A stretch of 64,000 nucleotides of DNA from Bifidobacterium crudilactis (GCF_000738005.1 NZ_JHAL01000001.1:121108-185107); one strand, 5' to 3'; counted from the stretch's first letter, positions 26,332 through 34,596 are shown. Notes: a model not told the origin generated them from the letters alone. Numbers and translations: made by a program.

Positions 26332-27300
26332 ATGTCTCAGAACCCCAACACACGACCGGGCAGCAAGGAAAACGGCAAGCGATCGGCGCGCGAGCAGCGC
26401 AAGGCCGAGCAACTGGCCGAACAACAGGCTCAGGCAGCCAAACTCGCGAAAGAACGCAAACAGCAAACACTGATAGGCATCATCGTCGTTGTCGTCGTAG
26501 TGGCTCTGGTGGCGGTCGCCGGTTTCGCCATCTGGCGAGCTACACGGCCAGTCAGCACGGCAGACGCCGATAAGGCGTACGAAGCCGTTCAGTCCGTTGA
26601 AACGAAACCGTCGGATGCAAATGCGAAAGGCGGCTTCCTGATTTCCAAGAACGGACTGAACAAGAAGGTCGCCGACGTACCGACCGTGGAGGAGTACATG
26701 GACTTCCTCTGCCCGGGATGCGGCTCATTCAACCGTGCCGTGGATTCCTCCTTGCAGAAGATGGTCGCGGCAGGGCAGATCAACCTCGTGGTGTACCCGA
26801 ACGCCTTCCTCGACAGCCTCTCCACCGATGAGTATTCGACGAGGGCGGCAAGCGCCGCGGCATACATCGCCCAGAACGACCCCGAGCATCTCCTGGCATT
26901 CATTGCCGACATGTTCGCCGAAGACTTCCAGCCGAGCGAATCCAACTATAAAGCGGTCAGCGACAAGCAGATTCAACAGGTCGCCATCAAGGCAGGAGTC
27001 AATGAATCCGTGGCCAAGAAGTCCACCGACGGCACCTACAAGACCTGGATCACCAAGGTATCCGCATACTCCCCCTTGCGTCAGGAACTGTGGAACGTCT
27101 CAGGCAGCACCAAAGGACAGATGACAACTCCGACGGTCCGCATCAACAGCAATTACTGGGATATGAATTCCGTCAGTTCCTCTGGTCTCGATACCGGTTC
27201 CGCCCTGCTCAAGGCACTCGGTCTGTCATCGACCGATGTCGGTCAGGAAGGTGTGCTGCCTTCGATCGGGGCATCGGGAAAGCCCGTATCACTGAGCTGA
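26332..27300 (+). CDS. DsbA-like membrane-anchored thiol oxidoreductase
   Basis: 322 residues from the ATG at 26332, which has GAAAGG 6 bases upstream; an earlier in-frame ATG lacks a site. A charged N-terminus rich in Lys, Gln and Ala (about 12-45) precedes one transmembrane segment (about 47-70), then an extracytoplasmic thioredoxin fold with the active site FLCPGCGSF (CPGC) and the cis-Pro region TTPTVRIN. It should form or shuffle disulphides in secreted proteins. It starts 96 bases after the kinase gene on the same strand and ends at a hairpin terminator. Confidence 0.88.
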   Translation: MSQNPNTRPGSKENGKRSAREQRKAEQLAEQQAQAAKLAKERKQQTLIGIIVVVVVVALVAVAGFAIWRATRPVSTADADKAYEAVQSVETKPSDANAKGGFLISKNGLNKKVADVPTVEEYMDFLCPGCGSFNRAVDSSLQKMVAAGQINLVVYPNAFLDSLSTDEYSTRAASAAAYIAQNDPEHLLAFIADMFAEDFQPSESNYKAVSDKQIQQVAIKAGVNESVAKKSTDGTYKTWITKVSAYSPLRQELWNVSGSTKGQMTTPTVRINSNYWDMNSVSSSGLDTGSALLKALGLSSTDVGQEGVLPSIGASGKPVSLS

Positions 27301-27332
27301 CGGCCAGCCACGACCCTTGTCCGCGATAACCG

Positions 27333-27383
27333 CTTCGACCCGAAGAACCCTCCTGAATACGGGAGCGGCACTTCGGGTCGAAG
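27333..27383 (+). terminator. Long hairpin after the DsbA-like gene
   Basis: CTTCGACCCGAAG (27333-27345) and CTTCGGGTCGAAG (27371-27383) pair perfectly over 13 bases, with extra inner pairing (CCTCC... GGGAG). It follows the stop by 32 bases. No T-run follows, so it may act with Rho or as a 3' stabiliser. Confidence 0.6.
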
Positions 27384-27454
27384 TCATTCAAGGGTACTGC
27401 TATGCTTGTCACTTGTCCGTTCGACGAGTGCGCAGCCCGTCGATGTTGAGACAG

Positions 27455-27528
27455 GCCTCCTTAGCTCAGCTGGCCAGAGCAGCCGCCTTGTAAGCGGCAG
27501 GTCGTCAGTTCGACTCTGACAGGAGGCT
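27455..27528 (+). tRNA. tRNA-Thr (anticodon UGU)
   Basis: A full cloverleaf of 74 bases: acceptor GCCTCCT / AGGAGGC, D arm GCTC...GAGC, anticodon arm GCCGC-CTTGTAA-GCGGC giving anticodon TGT, T arm GTCAG-TTCGACT-CTGAC, discriminator T. The CCA end is not encoded and must be added by the CCA-adding enzyme, whose gene is at 32435. Confidence 0.95.
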
Positions 27529-27685
27529 CTTTACATGTCACGCCCGAAAACTTCTTGTCAGAATGTTCGGCAACAACCTCGCAGCGGCTCTCGTCAGCTC
27601 AATGGCACATCGGTATTCCAGAAACAGCTCGCCATATTTCTCGAAGCGCGAAACACGGTGTTCTAATTTATACATAGAGTGCAGT

Positions 27686-27733
27686 ATGATAATAATAGTT
27701 GTTGGGAATTATGAACAGTTGTTTCTTGAGTAA
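27686..27733 (+). CDS. Possible upstream ORF/leader peptide of the rpfB leader
   Basis: ATG to TAA encodes MIIIVVGNYEQLFLE. It has three consecutive ATA codons, rare in a G+C-rich genome, followed by two GTT codons, and its stop lies 4 bases before the first hairpin of the attenuator. The ribosome site (AGAG, 8 bases upstream) is weak and the stretch is AT-rich, so chance is a real alternative. Confidence 0.3.
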   Translation: MIIIVVGNYEQLFLE

Positions 27734-27737
27734 GCAC

Positions 27738-27855
27738 ACCGAAGCCCTTCCCCCAACAACGGCTTCGGTAAGGGTGCCCGGGCTTTCCCCCAACCTGCTC
27801 GGTGCATCCGTTGGGGGCGGGAGCATCCCCTTCATTCCCGCCCCCTCTTCTTTTT
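27738..27855 (+). promoter_or_regulatory. Attenuator-like leader with mutually exclusive hairpins, upstream of the RpfB-like gene
   Basis: Hairpin 1 pairs ACCGAAGCC (27738-27746) with GGCTTCGGT (27761-27769). CCCCCAAC occurs at 27750-27757 and 27787-27794; either can pair with GTTGGGGG (27810-27817). That segment overlaps the left arm of a strong intrinsic terminator, GGGGGCGGGA (27813-27822) with TCCCGCCCCC (27836-27845), followed by TCTTCTTTTT. So an antiterminator and a terminator compete. The next gene downstream is the rpfB-rsmA-ispE operon, 260 bases on. Confidence 0.6.
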
Positions 27856-27890
27856 CTCGCATCCCAAGCTGGTTTTCCCACGTTGAATTA

Positions 27891-27961
27891 GATAACTGCA
27901 TCACGAGGACAGCAACGTGGCAAAAAAATCTCGGAAGAACTGTCCTTGTGATGCAGTTATC
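27891..27961. repeat. Palindrome of the GATAACTGCA family, second copy
   Basis: GATAACTGCATCACGAGGAC plus AG (27891-27912) pairs with 27940-27961 with a single G-T mismatch. It lacks the GGCTCTTC flank of the other copies. It lies between the leader terminator and the RpfB-like gene start. The remainder of 27529-28115 (after the tRNA and around these elements) shows no other gene. Confidence 0.8.
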
Positions 27962-28115
27962 GTAATGGGTGGGCAGTTTTCCTCCAACTCGCTGCGCTCT
28001 TCCCAGAATAAATGTGGAAGTTTCTTCCCCTAACGCTCATCCCGCCCCGAAACGACCGGCAAACGGTTAGAATCGCAACAGTTAGTGCTGCTATATGCAC
28101 GGAGGAGGAATCTGG

Positions 28116-29582
28116 ATGGCTAAACGCTGGACACCTGATCGCTTTGTCACGCGTCGGCGTATTCGGGTGATGGCATGCTCGATTATCGTCGCCGTTTCCT
28201 CAGTACTGTATTTCGGGGTGGCCGCACGGAAAACCGTGGCACTGTCCATCAACGGAGAGACCGAAACCGTGCAAACCTACGCCATGAGCATCGACCGTCT
28301 CCTGGAGCAACAGGGAGTGAAGGTCAAAACCCATGATTTCATCGACTCCACGTCCGGGGAAATGCTGACGAATCATTCAGTGGTGACCGTACGCAGTGCA
28401 TATCAGACGACCATCAACATCGACGGCACCGAGGTTCCGTTCTGGACGGTCGCGACCAGTGCCGAGCAACTGTTGGGCTTCTTCCAGGAGAATGAGCACA
28501 ACGCCTCCAAAGTCAGCGTCGACATCAAGAACGTCTACAACCAGCTCACCGGAGGCCTTGTCATCAATCGAAAGGGCCCGGTAACCGTCATCGCTGACGG
28601 CAAGAGCTCCGTCGCGCCGGACGGGAAGCTGCCGGCAGCATCGATTCTGGATTCCAAAGGCATCGTTCTCGGAAAACAGGACCGCGTCAGCATAGAAACC
28701 GACAACGGCGAGACGGTGCTTCGCGTAAAGCGTGTAACACAAAGCGAGACCACCAATATCAAGGCCACACCTCATGGCACGCAGACCGTTGTCGACAATA
28801 CGCTTTCACCGGGGGAAACGGTGATCCGTCAGACCGGAAAGGACGGCGAGAACAAGGAGACCTACAACACCACCTTTGTCGATGGCGTCGCCGAGAGCTC
28901 AACGCTAATCAAGTCGGAAACGCTCAGCGTGCCATTGGATACGGTGGTTGCCGTCGGACCTGCCGAAAGCAGCACTCCATCCGACAGTTCCTCCGCCTCC
29001 GGCGACGACAGCACATCGACTTCGTCTCCCACGCCAAGCCAGAGTTCAAGCGAGACCTCGACGGACACTCAAAGCCCGGCACCCAGCAAGTCCACACCTT
29101 CTTCTTCGTCCGCGAAACCCACATCAACCCCATCGACGTCCAAACCGAGCACATCGACACCAACATCGACACCAGCTCCAAGCAAAACGGCGACCAGCAC
29201 GCCCACCAATTCAGGAGGCTCCTCAGGCGGGTCATCCGGTGGCTCCTCAGGCGGCTCTTCGGCATCAGGTCGGCTTTGGCACCCCACCGTGGCACAGGCG
29301 CAAGCCTATGCGGCCGGGGCTGCGGCGCAACGCGGATGGACGGGGTCGCAATGGACTGATTTGGTCTGGCTCTGGAACAAGGAATCCGGGTGGAGATGGA
29401 ACGCCGACAACCCAACATCTGATGCCTACGGCATCCCTCAATCACTTCCTGGTTCAAATATGGGCACGGGATGGCAGGATGACGGCGCAGTGCAGATCGA
29501 TTGGGGGCTGCGATACATCGCTCAACGCTACGGAAGCCCTACGCAGGCCAAGGCGTACTGGCTGAAACACAACTGGTACTGA
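28116..29582 (+). CDS. RpfB-like resuscitation-promoting factor: DUF348 repeats, G5 domain, lysozyme-like domain
   Basis: 488 residues, secreted or membrane-anchored by an N-terminal hydrophobic segment (about 22-45). Three ubiquitin-like DUF348 repeats (ALSINGETETVQTY; TINIDGTEVPFWTV; VTVIADGKSSVAPDG) are followed by a G5 domain (about 215-290), a Ser/Thr/Pro-rich linker with GGSS repeats (about 290-395), and a transglycosylase-like C-terminus with WNKESGWRWNADNPTSDAYGIPQ, where the Glu is the likely catalytic residue. It should cleave peptidoglycan. Order with rsmA and ispE matches rpfB-ksgA-ispE of Mycobacterium. GGAGGA lies 6 bases before the ATG. Confidence 0.85.
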   Translation: MAKRWTPDRFVTRRRIRVMACSIIVAVSSVLYFGVAARKTVALSINGETETVQTYAMSIDRLLEQQGVKVKTHDFIDSTSGEMLTNHSVVTVRSAYQTTINIDGTEVPFWTVATSAEQLLGFFQENEHNASKVSVDIKNVYNQLTGGLVINRKGPVTVIADGKSSVAPDGKLPAASILDSKGIVLGKQDRVSIETDNGETVLRVKRVTQSETTNIKATPHGTQTVVDNTLSPGETVIRQTGKDGENKETYNTTFVDGVAESSTLIKSETLSVPLDTVVAVGPAESSTPSDSSSASGDDSTSTSSPTPSQSSSETSTDTQSPAPSKSTPSSSSAKPTSTPSTSKPSTSTPTSTPAPSKTATSTPTNSGGSSGGSSGGSSGGSSASGRLWHPTVAQAQAYAAGAAAQRGWTGSQWTDLVWLWNKESGWRWNADNPTSDAYGIPQSLPGSNMGTGWQDDGAVQIDWGLRYIAQRYGSPTQAKAYWLKHNWY

Positions 29583-29592
29583 ACGAGAGCCA

Positions 29593-30513
29593 ATGACCGA
29601 AACAAGCATCCCTGCCGCACACGCCACAACGAAGGTGACACCGGTAGAAGAAACACAGAGCAACTTGCTCGGAGCCGCTGACATTCGTCGAATCGCAGCC
29701 GAGGCGGGCATCAGCCCCACCAAGAAACTGGGTCAGAACTTCGTCATCGATCCCGGTACCGTCCGTAAAATCGTTCGAGAATCCGGAATCGGCAGCGACG
29801 ACCTCGTTCTGGAAGTGGGCCCTGGGCTCGGCTCTCTGACCTTGGGAATTCTGGAAGTCGGAGCTCACCTGACTGCCGTGGAGATAGACCCGCCTTTGGC
29901 CGCACGCCTGCCGTCAACCGTGAGCGAGTACAACAGGGACGGTGCCAATCGTCTGAACATCGTGAATCAGGATGCTTTGCTGCTCCAAGATACGAATCTG
30001 CCGGCAGAGTATGGCACCACGGACTTCACACTCGTCGCCAACCTTCCCTATAACGTTGCGACACCGATTCTGTTGACCCTCCTCGAACGCTTTCCGCACT
30101 TGACCCGCTTTCTAGTCATGGTGCAGAAGGAAGTCGCAGACCGTCTGGTCGCATCGCCCGGCACGAAGATATACGGCACACCAAGCGCGAAACTCGCATG
30201 GTACGGCACCGCAAAGCGTGCCGGAACGATAGGTCGCAACGTATTCTGGCCCGCCCCGAATGTCGATTCCGCCCTGGTCCTGTTCACCCGCGACAAGGCT
30301 GAAGCACGCGACATGAATTCGAGAGCCTCCGTATTCGACCTCATCGACGCAGCCTTCCAGCAACGGCGCAAGACCTTGCATGCCGCCCTCAGACAACGGG
30401 TCGGCGACCAGGCATATGCCCTTTCGGGAATAGATCCGACCCGTAGAGGCGAAACCCTTGGCATCGATGAATTCATGCGACTCAATGCCGCTGCGAAAAG
30501 GGCAGGTGAGTGA
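29593..30513 (+). CDS. rsmA: 16S rRNA (adenine-1518/1519-N6) dimethyltransferase
   Basis: Dimethylates two adjacent adenosines in helix 45 of 16S rRNA using SAM; also known as KsgA. 306 residues with TKKLGQNFVIDPG, the SAM motif VLEVGPGLGSLT, VEIDPPLAARL, and catalytic NLPYNV, followed by the C-terminal helical domain ending in LGIDEFMRL. It starts 10 bases after the RpfB-like stop and overlaps ispE by 4 bases (GTGA), so the three form one operon. Confidence 0.95.
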   Translation: MTETSIPAAHATTKVTPVEETQSNLLGAADIRRIAAEAGISPTKKLGQNFVIDPGTVRKIVRESGIGSDDLVLEVGPGLGSLTLGILEVGAHLTAVEIDPPLAARLPSTVSEYNRDGANRLNIVNQDALLLQDTNLPAEYGTTDFTLVANLPYNVATPILLTLLERFPHLTRFLVMVQKEVADRLVASPGTKIYGTPSAKLAWYGTAKRAGTIGRNVFWPAPNVDSALVLFTRDKAEARDMNSRASVFDLIDAAFQQRRKTLHAALRQRVGDQAYALSGIDPTRRGETLGIDEFMRLNAAAKRAGE

Positions 30514-31430
30514 CCACCGGCACCTCGTCACCGGGAGCCGGTGGCCCCATCACCGATACGGTCGTGGTCCATTGCCCGGCGAAAACCAACCTGGAGCTCA
30601 GAGTGGGTGCCGCCCGCACCGAAATCGGCAATCGTCATCCGCTGCGGACACTGTATTGTGCGCTCAGCCTCGCAGACTCCGTACGACTGACCAGACGCCC
30701 GGAAGGCTCAGGAGTCTCGCTGGCTTTGCAGGGTCCGCACCTGGGTGGTCTTTCCGTTTCAGGACCTTCGGCATACCGGAATCATGCGGTCAGGGCGCTG
30801 CTAGCAGCTGCGGAGGCATACGGCAGACTACCGGATGTCGCGATTTCCATCACCAAACGCATCCCGGTCGGCGCGGGACTGGGCGGAGGCTCCGCAGATG
30901 CCGCCGGCGTGCTACTCGGTGTGAACGCTCTTTGGCAACTTCACGAACCCCCGGCCGCGTGGGAGACGATAGCTTCCGGGCTCGGTGCAGACATGCCCTT
31001 CTGTCTCCACGGCGGTCTGGCATACGGCAGCGGCTACGGCGAAACCATCACATTGGTGGAGGATTCGTCTGAGGTCGCGCAACATTACCGTTCTCTCGGG
31101 CTGCTTGGTGAGACACTGATAGGTGCTTATCGACAGCAATTGCCGACTGCGGAGGTATACGCGGCCTTCGATCGGCTGGGTTCCTGCCCAGATGATACGA
31201 ATGACCTGCAACGTGCCTCGTTAACGCTGCACCCCCGGTCACGGGAGGCAATCGACCTCGCCCTCGGCGCGGGCGCCCGGCACGCATTCGTCTCGGGTTC
31301 CGGCCCATCGGTGATCGCATGCGTAGACGGTGGAGGAGTCGCGGATGCGGTTCGGCAGGCTTGGCTCGAAGGCGGGGCGGTGGATTGGATTCACCAAGCG
31401 GAGAGCCCGGCATGGCCTTATGTCGAATGA
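30510..31430 (+). CDS. ispE: 4-diphosphocytidyl-2-C-methyl-D-erythritol kinase
   Basis: ATP-dependent kinase of the MEP pathway for isoprenoid precursors. 306 residues of the GHMP kinase fold: VHCPAKTNLELRVG at the N-terminus, the ATP loop PVGAGLGGGSADAAGVL, and the late motif FVSGSGPSVIAC. The GTG start is embedded in the rsmA stop (GTGA), indicating translational coupling. The isoprenoids it supplies include undecaprenyl carriers used by the nearby cell-wall genes. Confidence 0.93.
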   Translation: MTTGTSSPGAGGPITDTVVVHCPAKTNLELRVGAARTEIGNRHPLRTLYCALSLADSVRLTRRPEGSGVSLALQGPHLGGLSVSGPSAYRNHAVRALLAAAEAYGRLPDVAISITKRIPVGAGLGGGSADAAGVLLGVNALWQLHEPPAAWETIASGLGADMPFCLHGGLAYGSGYGETITLVEDSSEVAQHYRSLGLLGETLIGAYRQQLPTAEVYAAFDRLGSCPDDTNDLQRASLTLHPRSREAIDLALGAGARHAFVSGSGPSVIACVDGGGVADAVRQAWLEGGAVDWIHQAESPAWPYVE

Positions 31431-31445
31431 AGTGGGGCGCGCACT

Positions 31446-31501
31446 GATGAGTCAGCACTGGTGAGTCAGCACTGGTGAGTCAGCACTGGTGAGTCAGCAA
31501 G
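31446..31501. repeat. 14-bp tandem repeat, four copies
   Basis: Units GATGAGTCAGCACT, GGTGAGTCAGCACT (twice) and GGTGAGTCAGCAAG lie head to tail between the ispE stop and the next gene. Each contains TGAGTCA. The array ends 43 bases before the next start, in its promoter/leader zone. Confidence 0.9.
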
Positions 31502-31544
31502 TAAGGATAAGGTGTATGCAGAAAGATTGCGGAAGGGTTAGAGT

Positions 31545-32168
31545 ATGACGATTCCTGAGCCGTTCGATGAACGCGAGGCACGCAAGCAGTTTGTTCGCAG
31601 GCGCCAGAAACTGGTTTTCACCATCGCCGTGGCGGCACTCGTCGCGGTTACGGTTGTCTGCGCGCTGTTCATTCTTGGCGCACTTGGCAAGACTCCACAG
31701 AAAACCGCCGCGCAGCAACCGAATTACGGTGTCGCCGTCCCATGCGCACCGGCCAATTCAACCGTCGCCAACCACCCGAACGTCGCGGTCCGCGTGCTCA
31801 ACGGTACCGACAAGTCCGGCCTGGGCACTGCAGTCATGGAAGCGCTGAGCAACAGAGGCTTCAGCATGACGGGTAGCGGCGACTACCCGAGCAAGGTCGA
31901 GGTGCAGCGCACCGAGATTCTCTTCGGCAAGAACAATATCGCCAAGGCCTACACCGTTGCGGCCCAGTTCAACGATGCCATCATGAGAATGGATGACCGC
32001 TCGGATCAACTGGTCGATGTCGTCATCGGCTCGACCTTCAATAACCTCAACTCCGAAAAGTCAATCGTCGCCGCCGGAAAGCCCATAACCTCCATAGAAG
32101 GTTGCGTTTCGGATGCCAACACGATGAAGGATTTGCCCAAGGCCCCAGAACACGACGCGGTGAACTGA
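31545..32168 (+). CDS. LytR_C-domain membrane protein
   Basis: 207 residues. A charged N-terminus (EREARKQFVRRRQ) precedes one transmembrane segment (about 25-48), then an extracytoplasmic LytR C-terminal domain with VAVRVLNGTDKSGLGTAVMEAL and the closing DVVIGSTFNNL. The catalytic LytR-CpsA-Psr domain itself is absent; stand-alone LytR_C proteins are common in actinobacteria and are thought to act at the cell envelope. It is separated from ispE by the tandem-repeat array and followed by a palindromic element. Confidence 0.8.
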   Translation: MTIPEPFDEREARKQFVRRRQKLVFTIAVAALVAVTVVCALFILGALGKTPQKTAAQQPNYGVAVPCAPANSTVANHPNVAVRVLNGTDKSGLGTAVMEALSNRGFSMTGSGDYPSKVEVQRTEILFGKNNIAKAYTVAAQFNDAIMRMDDRSDQLVDVVIGSTFNNLNSEKSIVAAGKPITSIEGCVSDANTMKDLPKAPEHDAVN

Positions 32169-32220
32169 TGTGAACTGATTCTTCCGGCCAGGGTCAGGAC
32201 CGCAATGATCGCTCTGAACC

Positions 32221-32334
32221 CAACGGGCTCTTCGCATTTTGGCGTGTAAGAACCCACCGAATACGATAACTGCATCAACAGGACTGCTTTTCCGGGAAAT
32301 CATTGCCAAAAACTGTCCTGTTGATGCAGTTATC
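32221..32334. repeat. Palindrome of the GATAACTGCA family, third copy, with ISL3-end-like flank
   Basis: GATAACTGCATCAACAGGAC (32265-32284) pairs perfectly with 32315-32334. Upstream, GGCTCTTCGCATTTTGGC at 32226-32243 and GTGTAAGAACCC match the flank of the copy at 20783. It starts 57 bases after the preceding stop codon. Confidence 0.8.
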
Positions 32335-32434
32335 ATCTCAACGAACCGTGCCTGCTCCAACCCGCGACCGATAGGTACAGCGAGTGCCGCGCCGATGAAC
32401 GACTGCACGAGACGCTAGAAACTGCTGTTGCGGG

Positions 32435-33853
32435 CTACTGCTGCCGCGACCACCATTGCAACAGTTCCTCACGTGCTGAATCTTCATCCACAGGGCCGTT
32501 GTCAAGCCTGTATTCGAGCATATGCTTGTATGCTCTGCCTACCTCCGGACCTGCCGGAATGCCCAGTATCTCCATGATTTGGGAACCGTTCAGATCAGGT
32601 CGAATCGCTTCGAAACCCTCTTTCTGCCTGAGATCCTCGACGCGCTTCTCCATCTCATCCATCGCCCCGGAGAACAGCATCGCCTTATGTTTGTTCTGCG
32701 TGGTCGCATCTGCCCTGGTGAGACGGTTCAATCGTTCATACAGATGTCCTGAATCCTTGACATACCGGCGTACCGCAGCATCCGTCCAGGGCTCGTCGAC
32801 ATAGCCGTGGAAACGCAGGTGCAGGGCGACCAAGTCGCTGACATCCGCAATGAGCTTGTGGTCGAAACGGAGCGCCTTAAGCCGCTTCCGGGCAATCTTC
32901 GCCCCTACGATATCGTGATGGTGGAAACTCACCTTCCCGCCCGCTTCGAATTTCCGTGTTTTCGGCTTGCCGATATCGTGAATCAGAGCGGCGAGTCTGA
33001 GCGTGAGGTCCGGTGCCGGAACCGCTCCGTCCGGTCCCGTCTCCAAGGAAATGGCGCGATCCAGCACGATCAGGGAATGTTCGAACACATCCTTATGGCG
33101 ATGATGCTCGTCAATCTCCAATTGCAAAGCCGGAATCTCGGGGAATACGACATCAGCGATTCCCGATTCCACCAGGGCTTCGATACCTTCCCTGGGGTGG
33201 TCGGTCAGCAGGAGCTTGACCAGTTCGTCCCTTACCCGTTCCGCCGAGACGATGGACAATCTCTCGGTCATCTCGGTGATGGCGGTGGCGGTGTCGGGTG
33301 TGATGCTGAAGCCAAGCTGCGCGACGAAACGAACCGCACGCATCATGCGCAAAGGATCATCGGCAAAAGACTGACGTGGATCGACCGGCGTGCGCAGCAC
33401 ACCTTTCGCCAGATCAGCTGCTCCTGAATATGGGTCGACGAACTCCAGTTCCGGCACACGCAGCGCCATGGCGTTGACGGTGAAATCACGCCTCGACAGG
33501 TCGCCTTCCAAGCTTGAGCCGTAATTCACATCCGGTTTACGCGAATCAGGGTCATAGGTATCGCTGCGATAGGTGGTGATCTCCACCTTGACCTCGGTAC
33601 CGTCCGGCCGGCGTCTCAATGCGCCCAGCGTCCCGAATTTACGGCCCATGTCCCAGAATCCCTGCCCCCAGGCCCTCATGATCGGCTCGAATTCCTCGGG
33701 CCGTGCAGAAGTGCAGAAATCCAGGTCATGGGAGGGGCGATGCAGCAGCAAATCTCGCACAGGCCCCCCTACCAGGGAGAGCTCGTACCCCTGCGCTGCG
33801 AATAAGCGCCCTAATTCAATGGCTTCAGGCCAGACTTCAAAATCCACGTACAC
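32435..33853 (-). CDS. cca: CCA tRNA nucleotidyltransferase
   Basis: Adds or repairs the 3' CCA of tRNAs; needed here because the tRNA-Thr gene at 27455 lacks an encoded CCA. 472 residues: head domain with LVGGPVRDLLLHRPSHDLDF (catalytic DLD), neck motifs RRDFTVNAMAL and DPLRMMRAVRF, then an HD domain (LAALIHDIGKPKTR) with phosphatase-type metal residues. The start is GTG at 33853, or the GTG two codons on, which is better placed relative to AAGGG. It is divergent from the Nudix gene. Confidence 0.94.
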   Translation of the reverse strand: MYVDFEVWPEAIELGRLFAAQGYELSLVGGPVRDLLLHRPSHDLDFCTSARPEEFEPIMRAWGQGFWDMGRKFGTLGALRRRPDGTEVKVEITTYRSDTYDPDSRKPDVNYGSSLEGDLSRRDFTVNAMALRVPELEFVDPYSGAADLAKGVLRTPVDPRQSFADDPLRMMRAVRFVAQLGFSITPDTATAITEMTERLSIVSAERVRDELVKLLLTDHPREGIEALVESGIADVVFPEIPALQLEIDEHHRHKDVFEHSLIVLDRAISLETGPDGAVPAPDLTLRLAALIHDIGKPKTRKFEAGGKVSFHHHDIVGAKIARKRLKALRFDHKLIADVSDLVALHLRFHGYVDEPWTDAAVRRYVKDSGHLYERLNRLTRADATTQNKHKAMLFSGAMDEMEKRVEDLRQKEGFEAIRPDLNGSQIMEILGIPAGPEVGRAYKHMLEYRLDNGPVDEDSAREELLQWWSRQQ

Positions 33854-33930
33854 CCTTTCAAGGAACCCTCACATGCGCCTACAAGCATACCGTTACCCCA
33901 CCTGCACAATAACTTACGTAAAGTAGAGAC

Positions 33931-34596
33931 ATGATTACGCCCGCCGACTTCGCGCGCATGCTTGCCCATGCGACCGCTGCCGCGGACAACCATGCGTATG
34001 CCGAAGGCGACGAGGGAACCCTCCGATTCACCACGGAGAGCCAGGGCGAGGAATTCGTCATTCCCAATGACGACAAGGATTCCAAGCCCACTCCCGCCAT
34101 GATGCCGACGCGTCGCGTCAGTGCGCGGCCGTCCACATTCGCTTCGCTGGACGCGCAGGAACTGCCGGTTGTACGAGAGTATTCCGCCGGCGGCCTTATC
34201 TTCGATGACGCTGAGCATGTGGCGATTATCGCGCGGCACTCACGTTCCGGGCATCTGGAATGGTGTCTGCCGAAGGGACATATAGAAAAGGGCGAGACCC
34301 CCGAGCAGACCGCAGTCAGAGAGGTCCATGAAGAGACGGGTATCCTCGGGGAGGTGGTCGACTCCATCGCCACAATCGACTACTGGTTCACCGGAACAAC
34401 CCAACGCGTGCATAAACTGGTTCATCACTTCGTGCTGAGGCAGATCGGAGGATCTCTTAGTGTAGAAGGAGATCCCGATCATGAGGCGGAAGATGCCATA
34501 TGGGTCGATTTCGATGATTTGGACAGCGTTCTCAGCTATCCTAATGAACGCAAGATAGCTTGGCTCTACGCAAGGAAACACAAGAAGCACATATGA
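33931..34596 (+). CDS. Nudix hydrolase
   Basis: 221 residues. The Nudix box GHIEKGETPEQTAVREVHEE plus TGI is complete, with the REVHEE metal-binding glutamates. The N-terminal ~75 residues precede the core strand EYSAGGLIFDD and are charged. The substrate (a nucleoside diphosphate derivative, damaged nucleotide or RNA cap) cannot be told. It is the first gene of the conserved actinobacterial nudix-DUF6049-murJ block, overlapping the next gene by 4 bases (ATGA). Confidence 0.92.
   Translation: MITPADFARMLAHATAAADNHAYAEGDEGTLRFTTESQGEEFVIPNDDKDSKPTPAMMPTRRVSARPSTFASLDAQELPVVREYSAGGLIFDDAEHVAIIARHSRSGHLEWCLPKGHIEKGETPEQTAVREVHEETGILGEVVDSIATIDYWFTGTTQRVHKLVHHFVLRQIGGSLSVEGDPDHEAEDAIWVDFDDLDSVLSYPNERKIAWLYARKHKKHI

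Noticed and set aside
27738..27855. c-di-AMP (ydaO) riboswitch upstream of rpfB
   Set aside because: That class often controls rpf genes in actinobacteria, but I cannot find its conserved sequence blocks here; the region reads better as alternative hairpins of unknown type.
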